Counted from the first letter of the stretch, positions 1 through 7,226 are shown. The stretch: 7,315 nt of DNA from an uncultured Eubacteriales bacterium (GCA_902760765.1 CACWHO010000036.1:1-7315), one strand, 5' to 3'. Notes: a model not told the origin generated them from the sequence alone. Numbers and translations: made by a program.

Positions 1-1149
1 ACAAATTCAATAAAATACATAGGTGTAAATGATAAAGATATTGACCTATTTGAATCACAATATAAAGTACCAAATGGAATATCATACAATTCTTATTTAA
101 TAATGGATGATAAAATAACAATTATGGATACTGTAGATAAAAGAGCATCAAATGAATGGATGGATAATTTAGAAAAAACATTAAGTGGAAAGACACCAGA
201 TTATTTAGTAATCTCACATTTAGAACCAGACCATTCAGCAAACATTAAAGCTATTACAGAAAAATATCCTAACATAAAGCTAGTAGGAAATGAAATGACA
301 TTTAAAATGTTGCCACAATTTTTTGAAATTGAAAATATTGAAAACAGAAAAATTGTAGTAAAAGAAAATGATACATTAAACATAGGAAAACATATACTTC
401 GATTTATAATGGCTCCAATGGTACATTGGCCAGAAGTAATGTGTACATATGATTCATTAGACAAAGTTTTATTTACAGCGGATGGTTTTGGAAAGTTTGG
501 AACATTAGACACAGATGAAGATTGGGCTTGTGAAGCAAGAAGATATTATTTTAATATTGTTGGGAAATATGGAATGCAAGTACAAAGCCTATTAAAAAAA
601 GTATCAAATTTAGATATAAACGTTATTTGTCCTTTACATGGACCAATTTTAAAAGAAAATCTAGATTACTATATTAACAAATATGATATTTGGAGTAGCT
701 ATAAACCAGAAGATGAAGGAATATTTATTGCTTGTAGTTCAATTCATGGCAATACTTATAAAGCATGTGAAATATTAAAAGAAATATTAGAAAAACAAGG
801 AGCAAAAAAAGTTATATTAACAGATTTAACAAGGTGTGATATGGCGGAGGCATTGGAAGATGCTTTTAGATATGATAAAATGATATTAGCATCATCAACA
901 TATAATATGGGAATATTTACACCAATGCTTAATTTTTTAAATGAATTGAAGGGTAAAAACTATCAAAATAGAACAATAGGAATTATTGAAAATGGAACTT
1001 GGGCTCCAAGTGCTGGAAAGTGTATAAATGATATTGTTTCAACATTTAAAGATATAAAAATTATTGACCCAATAGTTACAATAAAGACAACTTTAAATAA
1101 TGAATCAAAACTCAAATTAGAAGAATTGGCTAATAATATTTGCAAGTAA
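1..1149 (+). CDS. fprA: Flavodiiron protein (A-type flavoprotein, FprA/ROO family), 5' end outside window
   Basis: Cytoplasmic O2 and/or NO reductase that takes electrons from rubredoxin. The frame is open from base 1 (382 codons), so the ATG at 103 is internal: the residues before it (YIGVNDKDIDLFESQY, then VPNGISYNSY) match the conserved family N-terminus. Counting from base 1, a metallo-beta-lactamase-like domain (about 1-235) carries the diiron ligands H73, E75, D77 and H78 (HLEPDH), H142 (VHWPE), D161 (TADGFG) and H213 (PLHGP). A flavodoxin domain starts near residue 240, with the FMN phosphate loop CSSIHGNT at 245-252. Compared with the well-known family numbering (H79, E81, D83), only about six residues appear to be missing on the left. 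The gene lies 75 bases before a rubredoxin gene, its usual redox partner. The family identity is secure; whether O2 or NO is the main substrate cannot be read from the sequence. Confidence 0.95.
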   Translation, partial: TNSIKYIGVNDKDIDLFESQYKVPNGISYNSYLIMDDKITIMDTVDKRASNEWMDNLEKTLSGKTPDYLVISHLEPDHSANIKAITEKYPNIKLVGNEMTFKMLPQFFEIENIENRKIVVKENDTLNIGKHILRFIMAPMVHWPEVMCTYDSLDKVLFTADGFGKFGTLDTDEDWACEARRYYFNIVGKYGMQVQSLLKKVSNLDINVICPLHGPILKENLDYYINKYDIWSSYKPEDEGIFIACSSIHGNTYKACEILKEILEKQGAKKVILTDLTRCDMAEALEDAFRYDKMILASSTYNMGIFTPMLNFLNELKGKNYQNRTIGIIENGTWAPSAGKCINDIVSTFKDIKIIDPIVTIKTTLNNESKLKLEELANNICK

Positions 1150-1175
1150 AAAGACTTAAAAGTAAATCAAAGAAA

Positions 1176-1196
1176 AATTAATTTAATAAATTAATT
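1176..1196. repeat. AT-only perfect palindrome before the rubredoxin gene
   Basis: Arms AATTAATTTA (1176-1185) and TAAATTAATT (1187-1196) are exact reverse complements around one central A. The site lies between the flavodiiron and rubredoxin genes, 15 bases before the rubredoxin Shine-Dalgarno sequence. It could be an operator, but AT-rich DNA yields such palindromes by chance, and it matches no operator consensus I can name with confidence. Confidence 0.4.
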
Positions 1197-1207
1197 ATAA
1201 AAAATTT

Positions 1208-1218
1208 AAAGGAGGTGA
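1208..1218 (+). promoter_or_regulatory. Strong ribosome binding site of the rubredoxin gene
   Basis: AAAGGAGGTGA is nearly a full match to the complement of the 16S rRNA 3' end and ends 6 bases before the ATG at 1225. It is the best Shine-Dalgarno sequence in the window. It supports the short 45-codon reading frame downstream as a real and probably highly translated gene. Confidence 0.85.
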
Positions 1219-1224
1219 ATAGAA

Positions 1225-1362
1225 ATGAAATATCAATGCAAAATATGTGGTTATATCTATGATGAAGCAGTTGAAGGAACAAAATGGGAAAATCTACCAG
1301 ATGATTGGAAATGTCCTTTATGCGGAGCAGGAAAAGATATGTTTGAAAAAGTTGAAGAATAA
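1225..1362 (+). CDS. rd: Rubredoxin, short 45-residue form
   Basis: Small cytoplasmic one-iron electron carrier, the expected donor to the flavodiiron protein encoded just upstream. The protein is 45 residues. The Fe is held by two Cys pairs: C5 and C8 in QCKICGYIYD, and C30 and C33 in WKCPLCGAGKDMFE. The family aromatic core is present (Y10, Y12, W21, W29, F40). Most rubredoxins have 52-54 residues; here the loop between YDEA and the LPDDW segment is about seven residues shorter, as in the known 45-residue Desulfovibrio desulfuricans rubredoxin. The start is fixed by the very strong Shine-Dalgarno sequence. It may be co-transcribed with the flavodiiron gene (75-base gap) and is followed by a hairpin that probably ends the unit. 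The identification is essentially certain; the pairing with FprA is inferred from adjacency and family knowledge. Confidence 0.96.
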   Translation: MKYQCKICGYIYDEAVEGTKWENLPDDWKCPLCGAGKDMFEKVEE

Positions 1363-1370
1363 TTTATATA

Positions 1371-1392
1371 CCACAAGAATTTCTTCTTGTGG
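1371..1392 (+). terminator. Probable intrinsic terminator after the rubredoxin gene
   Basis: A perfect 9-bp stem, CCACAAGAA (1371-1379) with TTCTTGTGG (1384-1392), encloses a 4-base loop TTTC, starting 8 bases after the rubredoxin stop codon. The following T run is short (TTTA, with more T's scattered beyond), so termination may be partial. It separates the flavodiiron/rubredoxin unit from the copper genes. Confidence 0.65.
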
Positions 1393-1452
1393 TTTAGATG
1401 ATTAATAATTGAAATAATATAGATAATATAAAATGAAAGGAGAAAAACAAAA

Positions 1453-1662
1453 ATGAACGAAATTATTTTAAATGTACAAGGAATGCATTGTGAAGGATGC
1501 GAAAGAAGAGTAAACAATGCATTAAGCCAAATAGATGGAGTAGATGAAGTAATAGCAAATCATAATAAAGGAACTGTTACAATTAAAACTAACTCAAAAG
1601 TTGATATTGATGAAATTAAAGAAAAAATAGATGATTTAGGCTATGAAGTAAAGGAAGATTAA
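1453..1662 (+). CDS. copZ: CopZ-like copper chaperone (single heavy-metal-associated domain)
   Basis: A 69-residue protein made of one HMA (ferredoxin-like) domain. The Cu(I)-binding motif GMHCEGC puts the two Cys at 13 and 16, in the loop after the first beta strand. Proteins of this type carry Cu(I) in the cytoplasm and hand it to the N-terminal domain of CopA. The start is supported by AAAGGAG at 1436-1442, 10 bases upstream. The stop lies 4 bases before the CopA ATG, and the CopA ribosome binding site (AAGGAAG, 1651-1657) lies inside this gene, so the two are very likely translated from one mRNA. No copper regulator gene (CsoR or CopY) and no clear CopY-type operator (TACANNTGTA) is visible upstream. 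A stand-alone HMA protein could in principle bind another soft metal; the CopA neighbour argues for copper. Confidence 0.9.
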   Translation: MNEIILNVQGMHCEGCERRVNNALSQIDGVDEVIANHNKGTVTIKTNSKVDIDEIKEKIDDLGYEVKED

Positions 1663-1666
1663 TTAT

Positions 1667-3868
1667 ATGAAAAATATTATTTTATCAATAGATGGAATGA
1701 CTTGTAGTGCATGTTCAAATGGACTAGAAAAATATTTGAATAAGCAAAATGGAATTATAAATGCAAATGTAAATCTTGTTATGGCAAATGCAAGTATTGA
1801 TTATGATGAAAATATATTAGATCAAGCTAAAATTGAAAAATATGTTAAACAGGCAGGATTTACAAGCAAAGGTATTTTTAAAGAATTTAAAATTGAAAAA
1901 GAAAGCAAAAATGAAAAAATAAAATTCACAATCTTTACAATTTTAGCAATATTTTTATTCTATATTTCAATGGGACATATGATAAACTTACCTATGTTTT
2001 CAATTTTTGACCCACAACAAAATCCTATTACATATACATTTTCTCTTTTAATATTAGCAATCCTTTTTTTAATTTATGGTTTTGATATTTTAAAAAATGG
2101 ATACAAAAATTTAATACATGGAATTCCAAATATGGATACATTAGTTACAATAGGTGTTATTAGCAGCTTTGCATATAGTTTATATGGAATGTTTAAAATT
2201 ATAAATGGCAATTATAACTATACAATGAATTTGTATTTTGAATCTTCAGCCATTGTAATTTATTTTGTAAAATTAGGTAGATATTTAGATAGCATAAATA
2301 AAGATAAAACAAAAGAGGCAATAAAAAAGCTAGTAGAAATAACTCCAAACCAAGCAACAATTGAAAAAGATGGTATAGAAAAAATAGTTACTTTAGATGA
2401 AATAAAAAAAGGAAATATTTTAATTTGTAAGCCTGGAGAAAAAATTGCAGTTGATGGAGAAATAATTGATGGGAATGCACATTTAGATGAATCTTTTATA
2501 ACAGGAGAAAGTAAACCATCAGTAAAAAATGTTGGAGATAAAGTAATTGCTGGAAGTCTTAATTATGATGGATACATAAAATATAAAGCAGAAAAAATCG
2601 GTAAAGAATCAACAGTATCTGAAATTGTAAGGTTAGTTATAGAAGCAAGTAACACAAAAGCACCAATAGCAAAAATAGCTGATAAAATATCTGGATATTT
2701 TGTACCAACAGTTATTTTAATTAGTGTTGCAACTTTTATAATTTATTTATTATTAGGATTTGGAATGGCAGAAAGTTTATTAACATTTGTAACAATACTT
2801 GTTGTTGCATGTCCTTGTAGTCTGGGCTTAGCAACACCTCTTGCTATTGTAGTAAGTGAAGGCGTGTGTGTTAATAATGGAATATTAGTCAAAAAAAGTG
2901 AAATATTAGAGACTGCTTCAAAAATTGATACAATAATATTTGATAAAACAGGCACATTAACTTATGGAAAATTAAAAGTTGCTAAAATATACAATTATAG
3001 TGAAATTGAAAATAAAGCTCTTATGCAATTAGTTGGTAGCTTAGAGGCAAAAACAACACATCCAATTGGAAAAGCATTTACTGATTATATGGAAGAAAAT
3101 AAATTAAAAAAATTGGAAACTAATAATTTTGAAAATATATCTGGATATGGAATTACAGGAGAAATACAAAATCAAAATTTAATACTTGGAAATAGAAAAA
3201 TTGTAGAAAAATATAATATTCAAAATAATCATTTGGATAATGAAAAAGCTCTTTCATTAAATGGAAACAGTATCATTTATGTAATAAAAAATGAAAAAAT
3301 AATTGCATTAATTGGAGTAAATGATGTAGTAAGAGAAGAAGCAAAAGAAACAATAAAAGAATTAAGTGAGAAAAATATTCAAACTATTATGCTTACAGGA
3401 GATAATAAAGAAACAGCAGAAAATATAGGAAAAGAAATTGGAATTACAAAAGTTGTTGCAAATGTTTTGTCATCTGAAAAAGCAGAAGAAGTTAAAAAAT
3501 TAAAGCAAGAAAATAGAAAAGTAATGATGTGTGGAGATGGCATAAATGATAGTCCAGCATTAGCAAATAGTGATATTGGAGTTAGTGTAAAAAGTGGAAC
3601 AGATATCGCAATGGATTCTTCTGATGTTATATTAACAAATAATGATTTACACTCTATTTTAAAACTAATTAACATTAGTAAGAGGACCGTAAGAAATATA
3701 AAACAAAATTTATTTTGGGCATTTTTCTATAATATACTTATGATTCCAATTGCAATGGGAATATTAAAACCAATAGGAATTTCAATAAACCCTATGATAG
3801 CAAGTTTAGCAATGGTATTTAGCAGTTTAACAGTTATGATAAATGCGTTAAGATTAAGAAAATTTTAA
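1667..3868 (+). CDS. copA: Cu(I)-exporting P1B-type ATPase (CopA)
   Basis: Membrane ATPase that pumps Cu(I) out of the cytoplasm. The 733 residues follow the standard CopA plan: one N-terminal HMA domain (1-70) with GMTCSAC (C13, C16); a first membrane block with the IPNMDTLVTIG segment; an actuator domain with TGES at 279-282; the transport-site motif CPC at 382-384; the phosphorylated Asp in DKTGT (D426); the nucleotide-binding H465-P466; and GDGIND (623-628). The last two membrane segments carry the Cu(I) (P1B-1) signature: N681-x6-Y688-N689-x4-P694, and M716-x2-S719-S720. The residue after CPC is Ser (CPCSLGLATP) where Ala is commoner; I regard this as a tolerated variant. One HMA domain rather than two is within the family range. 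It is tightly coupled to copZ (4-base gap). Copper specificity is well supported by the signature residues. Confidence 0.96.
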   Translation: MKNIILSIDGMTCSACSNGLEKYLNKQNGIINANVNLVMANASIDYDENILDQAKIEKYVKQAGFTSKGIFKEFKIEKESKNEKIKFTIFTILAIFLFYISMGHMINLPMFSIFDPQQNPITYTFSLLILAILFLIYGFDILKNGYKNLIHGIPNMDTLVTIGVISSFAYSLYGMFKIINGNYNYTMNLYFESSAIVIYFVKLGRYLDSINKDKTKEAIKKLVEITPNQATIEKDGIEKIVTLDEIKKGNILICKPGEKIAVDGEIIDGNAHLDESFITGESKPSVKNVGDKVIAGSLNYDGYIKYKAEKIGKESTVSEIVRLVIEASNTKAPIAKIADKISGYFVPTVILISVATFIIYLLLGFGMAESLLTFVTILVVACPCSLGLATPLAIVVSEGVCVNNGILVKKSEILETASKIDTIIFDKTGTLTYGKLKVAKIYNYSEIENKALMQLVGSLEAKTTHPIGKAFTDYMEENKLKKLETNNFENISGYGITGEIQNQNLILGNRKIVEKYNIQNNHLDNEKALSLNGNSIIYVIKNEKIIALIGVNDVVREEAKETIKELSEKNIQTIMLTGDNKETAENIGKEIGITKVVANVLSSEKAEEVKKLKQENRKVMMCGDGINDSPALANSDIGVSVKSGTDIAMDSSDVILTNNDLHSILKLINISKRTVRNIKQNLFWAFFYNILMIPIAMGILKPIGISINPMIASLAMVFSSLTVMINALRLRKF

Positions 3869-3934
3869 TAATCAAGGTTTATAGATGAATTCCTTTAAAA
3901 ATCTAAATATATTATTTAAGGATGACTTTATTTT

Positions 3935-5797
3935 ATGAACAATGAAGCAAAAGAAAAATTAAGGCAAATAATATTTGCAGCAATAATGTTAGTTATTGTA
4001 TTTTTAATAAATAGGTTTATCAAATTAAAAATTTGGCAACAATTTTTAATTTATTTAATACCATTTATTTATATAGGATTAGATGTATTCAAAGAAGCAG
4101 TTGAAGGAATCAAAGGAAAAGAAATTTTTGATGAAAACTTTTTAATGTCAATTGCAACAATTGGAGCAATGCTAATTGGATTTTTACCAAATTCAGAACC
4201 AGAATTTAATGAAGCAGTTTTTGTAATGCTATTTTACCAAGTAGGAGAATTATTTGAAATAATTGCAGAAGGAAACAGTAAAAAATCAATAGAAGCATTA
4301 GTTAAAATTAGACCAGATTATGCAAATTTAGTAACAGAAGAAGGAAAAACAAAAAAAGTTTCTCCAGAAGATGTTAATGTTGATGATATAATATCAATAA
4401 ATCCAGGAGAAAAGGTACCACTTGATGGAATTATTATTGAGGGAACAACAAATTTAAATACAGTTGCATTAACAGGAGAAAGTGTACCAAGAGGGGTAAA
4501 AGAAGGAGACGAAATTTTCTCTGGTTGTGTAAATATAAATGGAACAATACTTGTAAAAGTAACTAAAAAGTTTAGTGAATCTACAGTTTCAAGAATTATT
4601 AACCTAGTTGAAAATGCAAATGAAAAAAAATCTCAAACTGATAAATTCATTACAAAATTCTCAAAAATTTACACACCGATAGTAGTATTTTCTGCAATTG
4701 CAATTGCTATAATACCATCAATTATAACAAAAGATTTTATAACATGGATAAACAGAGCATTAACATTTTTAGTTGTATCATGTCCATGTGCATTAGTTAT
4801 TTCAGTTCCTTTAACATATTTTGGTGGAATTGGTGGAGCTGCCAAAAAAGGAATATTAATAAAAGGAGCTAAATATTTAGAAACATTATCAGATATAAAT
4901 ACAATTGTTTTTGACAAAACAGGAACATTAACAGAAGGAGTTTTTGAGGTTGTTGCAGTACATCCAAGCTTATATGATGAAGAAAAAATCTTACATTTAG
5001 CAGCACATGCAGAAGCACATTCAAGTCATCCAATTGCAGTATCACTAAAAAAAGCATATGAAAAAATAAAAAATTTAGATGATAATTGTAAAATAACCGA
5101 AACAGAAGAAATTGCTGGATTAGGAGTTAAAACAAAAGTAAATGGTGATATAGTTTTTGTTGGAAATGATAAGCTAATGGAAAAAATAAATATAGAATAT
5201 GAAAAATGTGATAAAGTTGGAACAACTATACACATTGCTTCAAATGATAAATATCTTGGACATGTAATTATTTCAGATAAAATAAAAGAAGATTCAAAAG
5301 AAACAATAAAAAAATTCAAAGATATGAAAATTAGAACAGTTATGCTAACAGGAGACTCTGAAAAAATTGCTGAAAATGTTTCCACAGAGCTTGGAATTGA
5401 TAAATATTATGCTGGGCTAATGCCAGAAGATAAAGTAAAAAGAGTAGAAGAAATTATTAAAGAGAACGAAAATAGCAAATCAAAAAAGAAAAGAAAAGTT
5501 GCATTTGTTGGTGATGGAATAAATGATGCACCAGTAATTGCAAGATGTGATATTGGAATTGCAATGGGTGGAATAGGCTCAGATGCAGCAATAGAAGCAT
5601 CTGATGTAGTTTTAATGGAAGATAAAGTTTCAAAAATTTGTGATGCAATTAAAATCTCTAGAAAAACACAAAAAATAGCTTTGGAAAATATTTATTTTTC
5701 TTTAATTGTAAAATTTGCAGTTCTAATTTTAGCATTATTTGGATTGGCACAAATGTATTTAGCTGTTTTTGCAGATGTAGGAGTTACAATAATTTAA
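3935..5797 (+). CDS. zntA: Zn/Cd/Pb-exporting P1B-type ATPase (ZntA/CadA type), no N-terminal HMA domain, short C-terminus
   Basis: Membrane ATPase, predicted to export Zn(II), Cd(II) or Pb(II). Over 620 residues it shows two membrane pairs (about 10-55 and 68-110), TGES at 180-183, CPC at 283-285 (SCPCALVISVP), DKTGT with D327, H365-P366 (HSSHP), and GDGIND at 526-531. The last membrane segments carry the P1B-2 signature N585-x7-K593-x20-D614-x-G616. This separates it from the Cu(I) pump upstream. There is no HMA or His-rich N-terminus: the protein begins almost at the first membrane helix, and the 66-base gap upstream leaves no room for one. The C-terminus stops six residues after the metal-binding Asp, whereas E. 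coli ZntA has 18 there, so the end of the last helix and the usual basic tail are missing. The Shine-Dalgarno sequence AAGGA (3918-3922) lies a rather long 12 bases before the ATG. The metal specificity is inferred. Confidence 0.93.
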   Translation: MNNEAKEKLRQIIFAAIMLVIVFLINRFIKLKIWQQFLIYLIPFIYIGLDVFKEAVEGIKGKEIFDENFLMSIATIGAMLIGFLPNSEPEFNEAVFVMLFYQVGELFEIIAEGNSKKSIEALVKIRPDYANLVTEEGKTKKVSPEDVNVDDIISINPGEKVPLDGIIIEGTTNLNTVALTGESVPRGVKEGDEIFSGCVNINGTILVKVTKKFSESTVSRIINLVENANEKKSQTDKFITKFSKIYTPIVVFSAIAIAIIPSIITKDFITWINRALTFLVVSCPCALVISVPLTYFGGIGGAAKKGILIKGAKYLETLSDINTIVFDKTGTLTEGVFEVVAVHPSLYDEEKILHLAAHAEAHSSHPIAVSLKKAYEKIKNLDDNCKITETEEIAGLGVKTKVNGDIVFVGNDKLMEKINIEYEKCDKVGTTIHIASNDKYLGHVIISDKIKEDSKETIKKFKDMKIRTVMLTGDSEKIAENVSTELGIDKYYAGLMPEDKVKRVEEIIKENENSKSKKKRKVAFVGDGINDAPVIARCDIGIAMGGIGSDAAIEASDVVLMEDKVSKICDAIKISRKTQKIALENIYFSLIVKFAVLILALFGLAQMYLAVFADVGVTII

Positions 5798-5859
5798 AAA
5801 AATCAAAAATTAAATAAATTTTAATAAATACCAATTTATAAAAAAAGGAAAATAAACAT

Positions 5860-6390
5860 ATGGAAAAAAGAAGATGTAAATGGGTAAATTTAAAAAATCC
5901 GCTATATATTGAATATCATGATAAAGAATGGGGAATTCCACATTATAATGATGACTATTTATTTGAATTTTTAGTTTTAGAATCTTTTCAAGCAGGACTA
6001 TCATGGGAATGCGTTTTAAATAAAAGAGAAACATTTAGAAAAGCGTTTGACAATTTTGATTATAATAAAATTAAAATGTATGATGAGAAAAAAATTGAAG
6101 AACTTTATAAAAATAGTGGAATAATAAGAAATAAATTAAAAATAAATGCTACAATAAATAATGCAAAAATTTTTTCAAATTATATTTGGTCATTTTCAAA
6201 TAATAAAGTTATAAAAAATATTGATGATAATTTTAAAACAACATCAGAATTATCAGATCAAGTCTCTAAGGATTTGAAAAAAAGAGGAATGAAATTTGTT
6301 GGCTCAACAATAATATATTCATATTTACAAGCAATTGGAGTTATAAATGACCATGAACTTGAATGCGATTTTTACAATAAAGGAAAGTGA
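5860..6390 (+). CDS. tag: DNA-3-methyladenine glycosylase I (Tag)
   Basis: Base-excision repair enzyme that removes 3-methyladenine from alkylated DNA in the cytoplasm. The 176 residues cover the whole family, from RRCKWV through YHDKEWG, FEFLVLESFQAGLSW and SGIIRNKLKI to KKRGMKFVGSTI and NDHELEC. The zinc ligands known from E. coli Tag (C4, H17, H175, C179) are matched by C6, H20, H165 and C169, with the same spacing in the C-terminal pair. E41 and W49 match the base-pocket residues E38 and W46. The start is supported by AAAAGGAA (5843-5850), about 9 bases upstream. It follows the zinc ATPase by 62 bases with no clear terminator and overlaps or abuts the next reading frame, so it may share a transcript with both. 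Nothing in it looks damaged, in contrast to the next two genes. Confidence 0.96.
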   Translation: MEKRRCKWVNLKNPLYIEYHDKEWGIPHYNDDYLFEFLVLESFQAGLSWECVLNKRETFRKAFDNFDYNKIKMYDEKKIEELYKNSGIIRNKLKINATINNAKIFSNYIWSFSNNKVIKNIDDNFKTTSELSDQVSKDLKKRGMKFVGSTIIYSYLQAIGVINDHELECDFYNKGK

Positions 6391-6395
6391 TAAAT

Positions 6396-6860
6396 ATGAA
6401 TGAAATAAAAAAATCAAAATATGAAAAAAATATTCAACTTATTTTAGCTGGAAAAGGACCTTGGAAAGAACATTTGGAAATGCTTTCAAAAGATTTAACT
6501 AATAAAGTTATTTTTAATTTTTATAGTCAGGATGAATTATTAAAAATAATAAATTTTTCAGACTTATATATTCATTCAAGTGATGCTGAAATTGAAGCAA
6601 TAAGTTGCATGGAAGCATTTACTTGTGGACTTGTTCCTGTAATTTCAGATAGTAAATTGTCAGCAACTAATCAATTTGCACTTGATGATAGAAATTTATT
6701 TGAGGCAGGAAATTCAGAATCATTAAAAAAGAAAATTGAATATTGGATTGAACATCCAGAAGAAAAGAAAATACAAAGCAAAAAATATATTGAATATGCA
6801 AAAAAATACAATATAGAAAATTGCGTAAAAGAAATGGAAAAATTTTTTACAGAAAATTAA
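6396..6860 (+). CDS. C-terminal half of a GT4-family glycosyltransferase (probable gene remnant)
   Basis: The 154 residues match only the C-terminal nucleotide-sugar-binding domain (Glycos_transf_1) of retaining GT4 glycosyltransferases. LILAGKGPWKEHL (15-27) is the strand and glycine loop that normally sits in mid-protein. E65-x7-E73 (EIEAISCME) is the family sugar-nucleotide motif, followed by GLVPVISD and a C-terminal helix. Full-length members have roughly 350-400 residues, so the N-terminal acceptor-binding domain and linker are absent, and the complete tag gene occupies the place where they should be. The ATG at 6396 is preferred because AAAGGAAA (6379-6386) lies upstream at a workable distance. 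A GTG at 6387, overlapping the tag stop, would be only 2 bases from it and would add three residues. The frame is intact, but without the first domain glycosyl transfer is unlikely. It is probably a deletion remnant. Confidence 0.8.
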   Translation: MNEIKKSKYEKNIQLILAGKGPWKEHLEMLSKDLTNKVIFNFYSQDELLKIINFSDLYIHSSDAEIEAISCMEAFTCGLVPVISDSKLSATNQFALDDRNLFEAGNSESLKKKIEYWIEHPEEKKIQSKKYIEYAKKYNIENCVKEMEKFFTEN

Positions 6861-6903
6861 AAAAGCAAAAAATAATTGCTAAATATAAATCAAAAAATAA
6901 TAT

Positions 6904-6909
6904 GGAGGT
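6904..6909 (+). promoter_or_regulatory. Ribosome binding site of the flavin reductase-like gene
   Basis: GGAGGT ends 5 bases before the ATG at 6915. This strong site fixes the start and shows that the 5' end of the truncated gene downstream is intact. Confidence 0.75.
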
Positions 6910-6914
6910 AAAAA

Positions 6915-7226
6915 ATGGATAAAGCATTGTATAAATTAAGTCACGGAATGTATGTACTTACAACTAAAGGAGGAGGATGCATTGTAGATGCTGTTTGCCA
7001 AATAAGTGCAGGTAATAATCCTCTAATTAGCATTGCTGTTATGAAAACAAACAATACAAATACATTATTAAAAGAAAATGATAATGCATGTTTATCAATA
7101 ATTGGTGAGAACACCGATAAAGAAGTAATTAAAGTATTTGGCTATCATAGCATGAGAAATTTTGATAAATTTGCATATGAAAAATTACAAGAAAATAAAG
7201 GCTTATATTTTCTAAAAATTTGTTGA
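6915..7226 (+). CDS. Truncated flavin reductase-like (flavoredoxin/Hrb N-terminal) domain protein
   Basis: The 103 residues match the first two-thirds of the FMN-binding split-barrel domain found in flavoredoxin and in the N-terminal part of high-molecular-weight rubredoxin (Hrb). These proteins pass electrons from NAD(P)H to rubredoxin or flavodiiron proteins. Visible signs are the start MDKALYKLSHGMYVLTT, the core strand NPLISIAVMK (35-44), and F75-G76-x2-S79-x-R81-x2-D84-K85-F86, close to the FGxxSGRxxDKF segment of the family. The domain is normally about 150-170 residues, followed in Hrb by a rubredoxin domain. Here a TGA ends it after GLYFLKIC, before the dimer-forming GTHT segment and the C-terminal strands. 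The start and ribosome binding site are good, so damage is at the 3' end. It is probably a pseudogene, or less likely a stable short form; its function is not established. Confidence 0.72.
   Translation: MDKALYKLSHGMYVLTTKGGGCIVDAVCQISAGNNPLISIAVMKTNNTNTLLKENDNACLSIIGENTDKEVIKVFGYHSMRNFDKFAYEKLQENKGLYFLKIC

Noticed and set aside
103..105. ATG as start of the flavodiiron gene
   Set aside because: The frame is open to base 1 and the 34 codons before this ATG match the conserved family N-terminus, so it is an internal Met.
1257..1517. 86-codon minus-strand frame across the rubredoxin gene and the start of copZ
   Set aside because: It lies opposite two well-supported genes, has no recognisable family features, and is typical of antisense shadows in AT-rich DNA.
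3904..3918. TAAATA / TATTTA inverted repeat before the zinc ATPase, considered as an ArsR/CadC-type operator
   Set aside because: Arms are only 6 bases, made of A and T only, and do not resemble the known 12-2-12 operator pattern; chance is likely.
5026..5385. 119-codon minus-strand frame inside the zinc ATPase gene
   Set aside because: Fully antisense to the nucleotide-binding domain of a certain gene; its Ser/Phe/Ile-rich composition is what an antisense AT-rich frame gives.
5806..5822. AAAATT / AATTTT hairpin after the zinc ATPase, considered as a terminator
   Set aside because: AT-only 6-bp stem with no T run after it; too weak to terminate.
6387..6389. GTG start for the glycosyltransferase remnant
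   Set aside because: The only nearby Shine-Dalgarno-like sequence would be about 2 bases away, too close; the ATG at 6396 fits better.
6864..6880. AGCAA / TTGCT hairpin after the glycosyltransferase remnant, considered as a terminator
   Set aside because: Only 5 bp with a 7-base loop and followed by A-rich rather than T-rich sequence.
6388..7226. Alternative genetic code with TGA read as Trp
   Set aside because: All conserved Trp residues seen use TGG, and the TGA ending tag sits at the normal family end, so the standard code fits.
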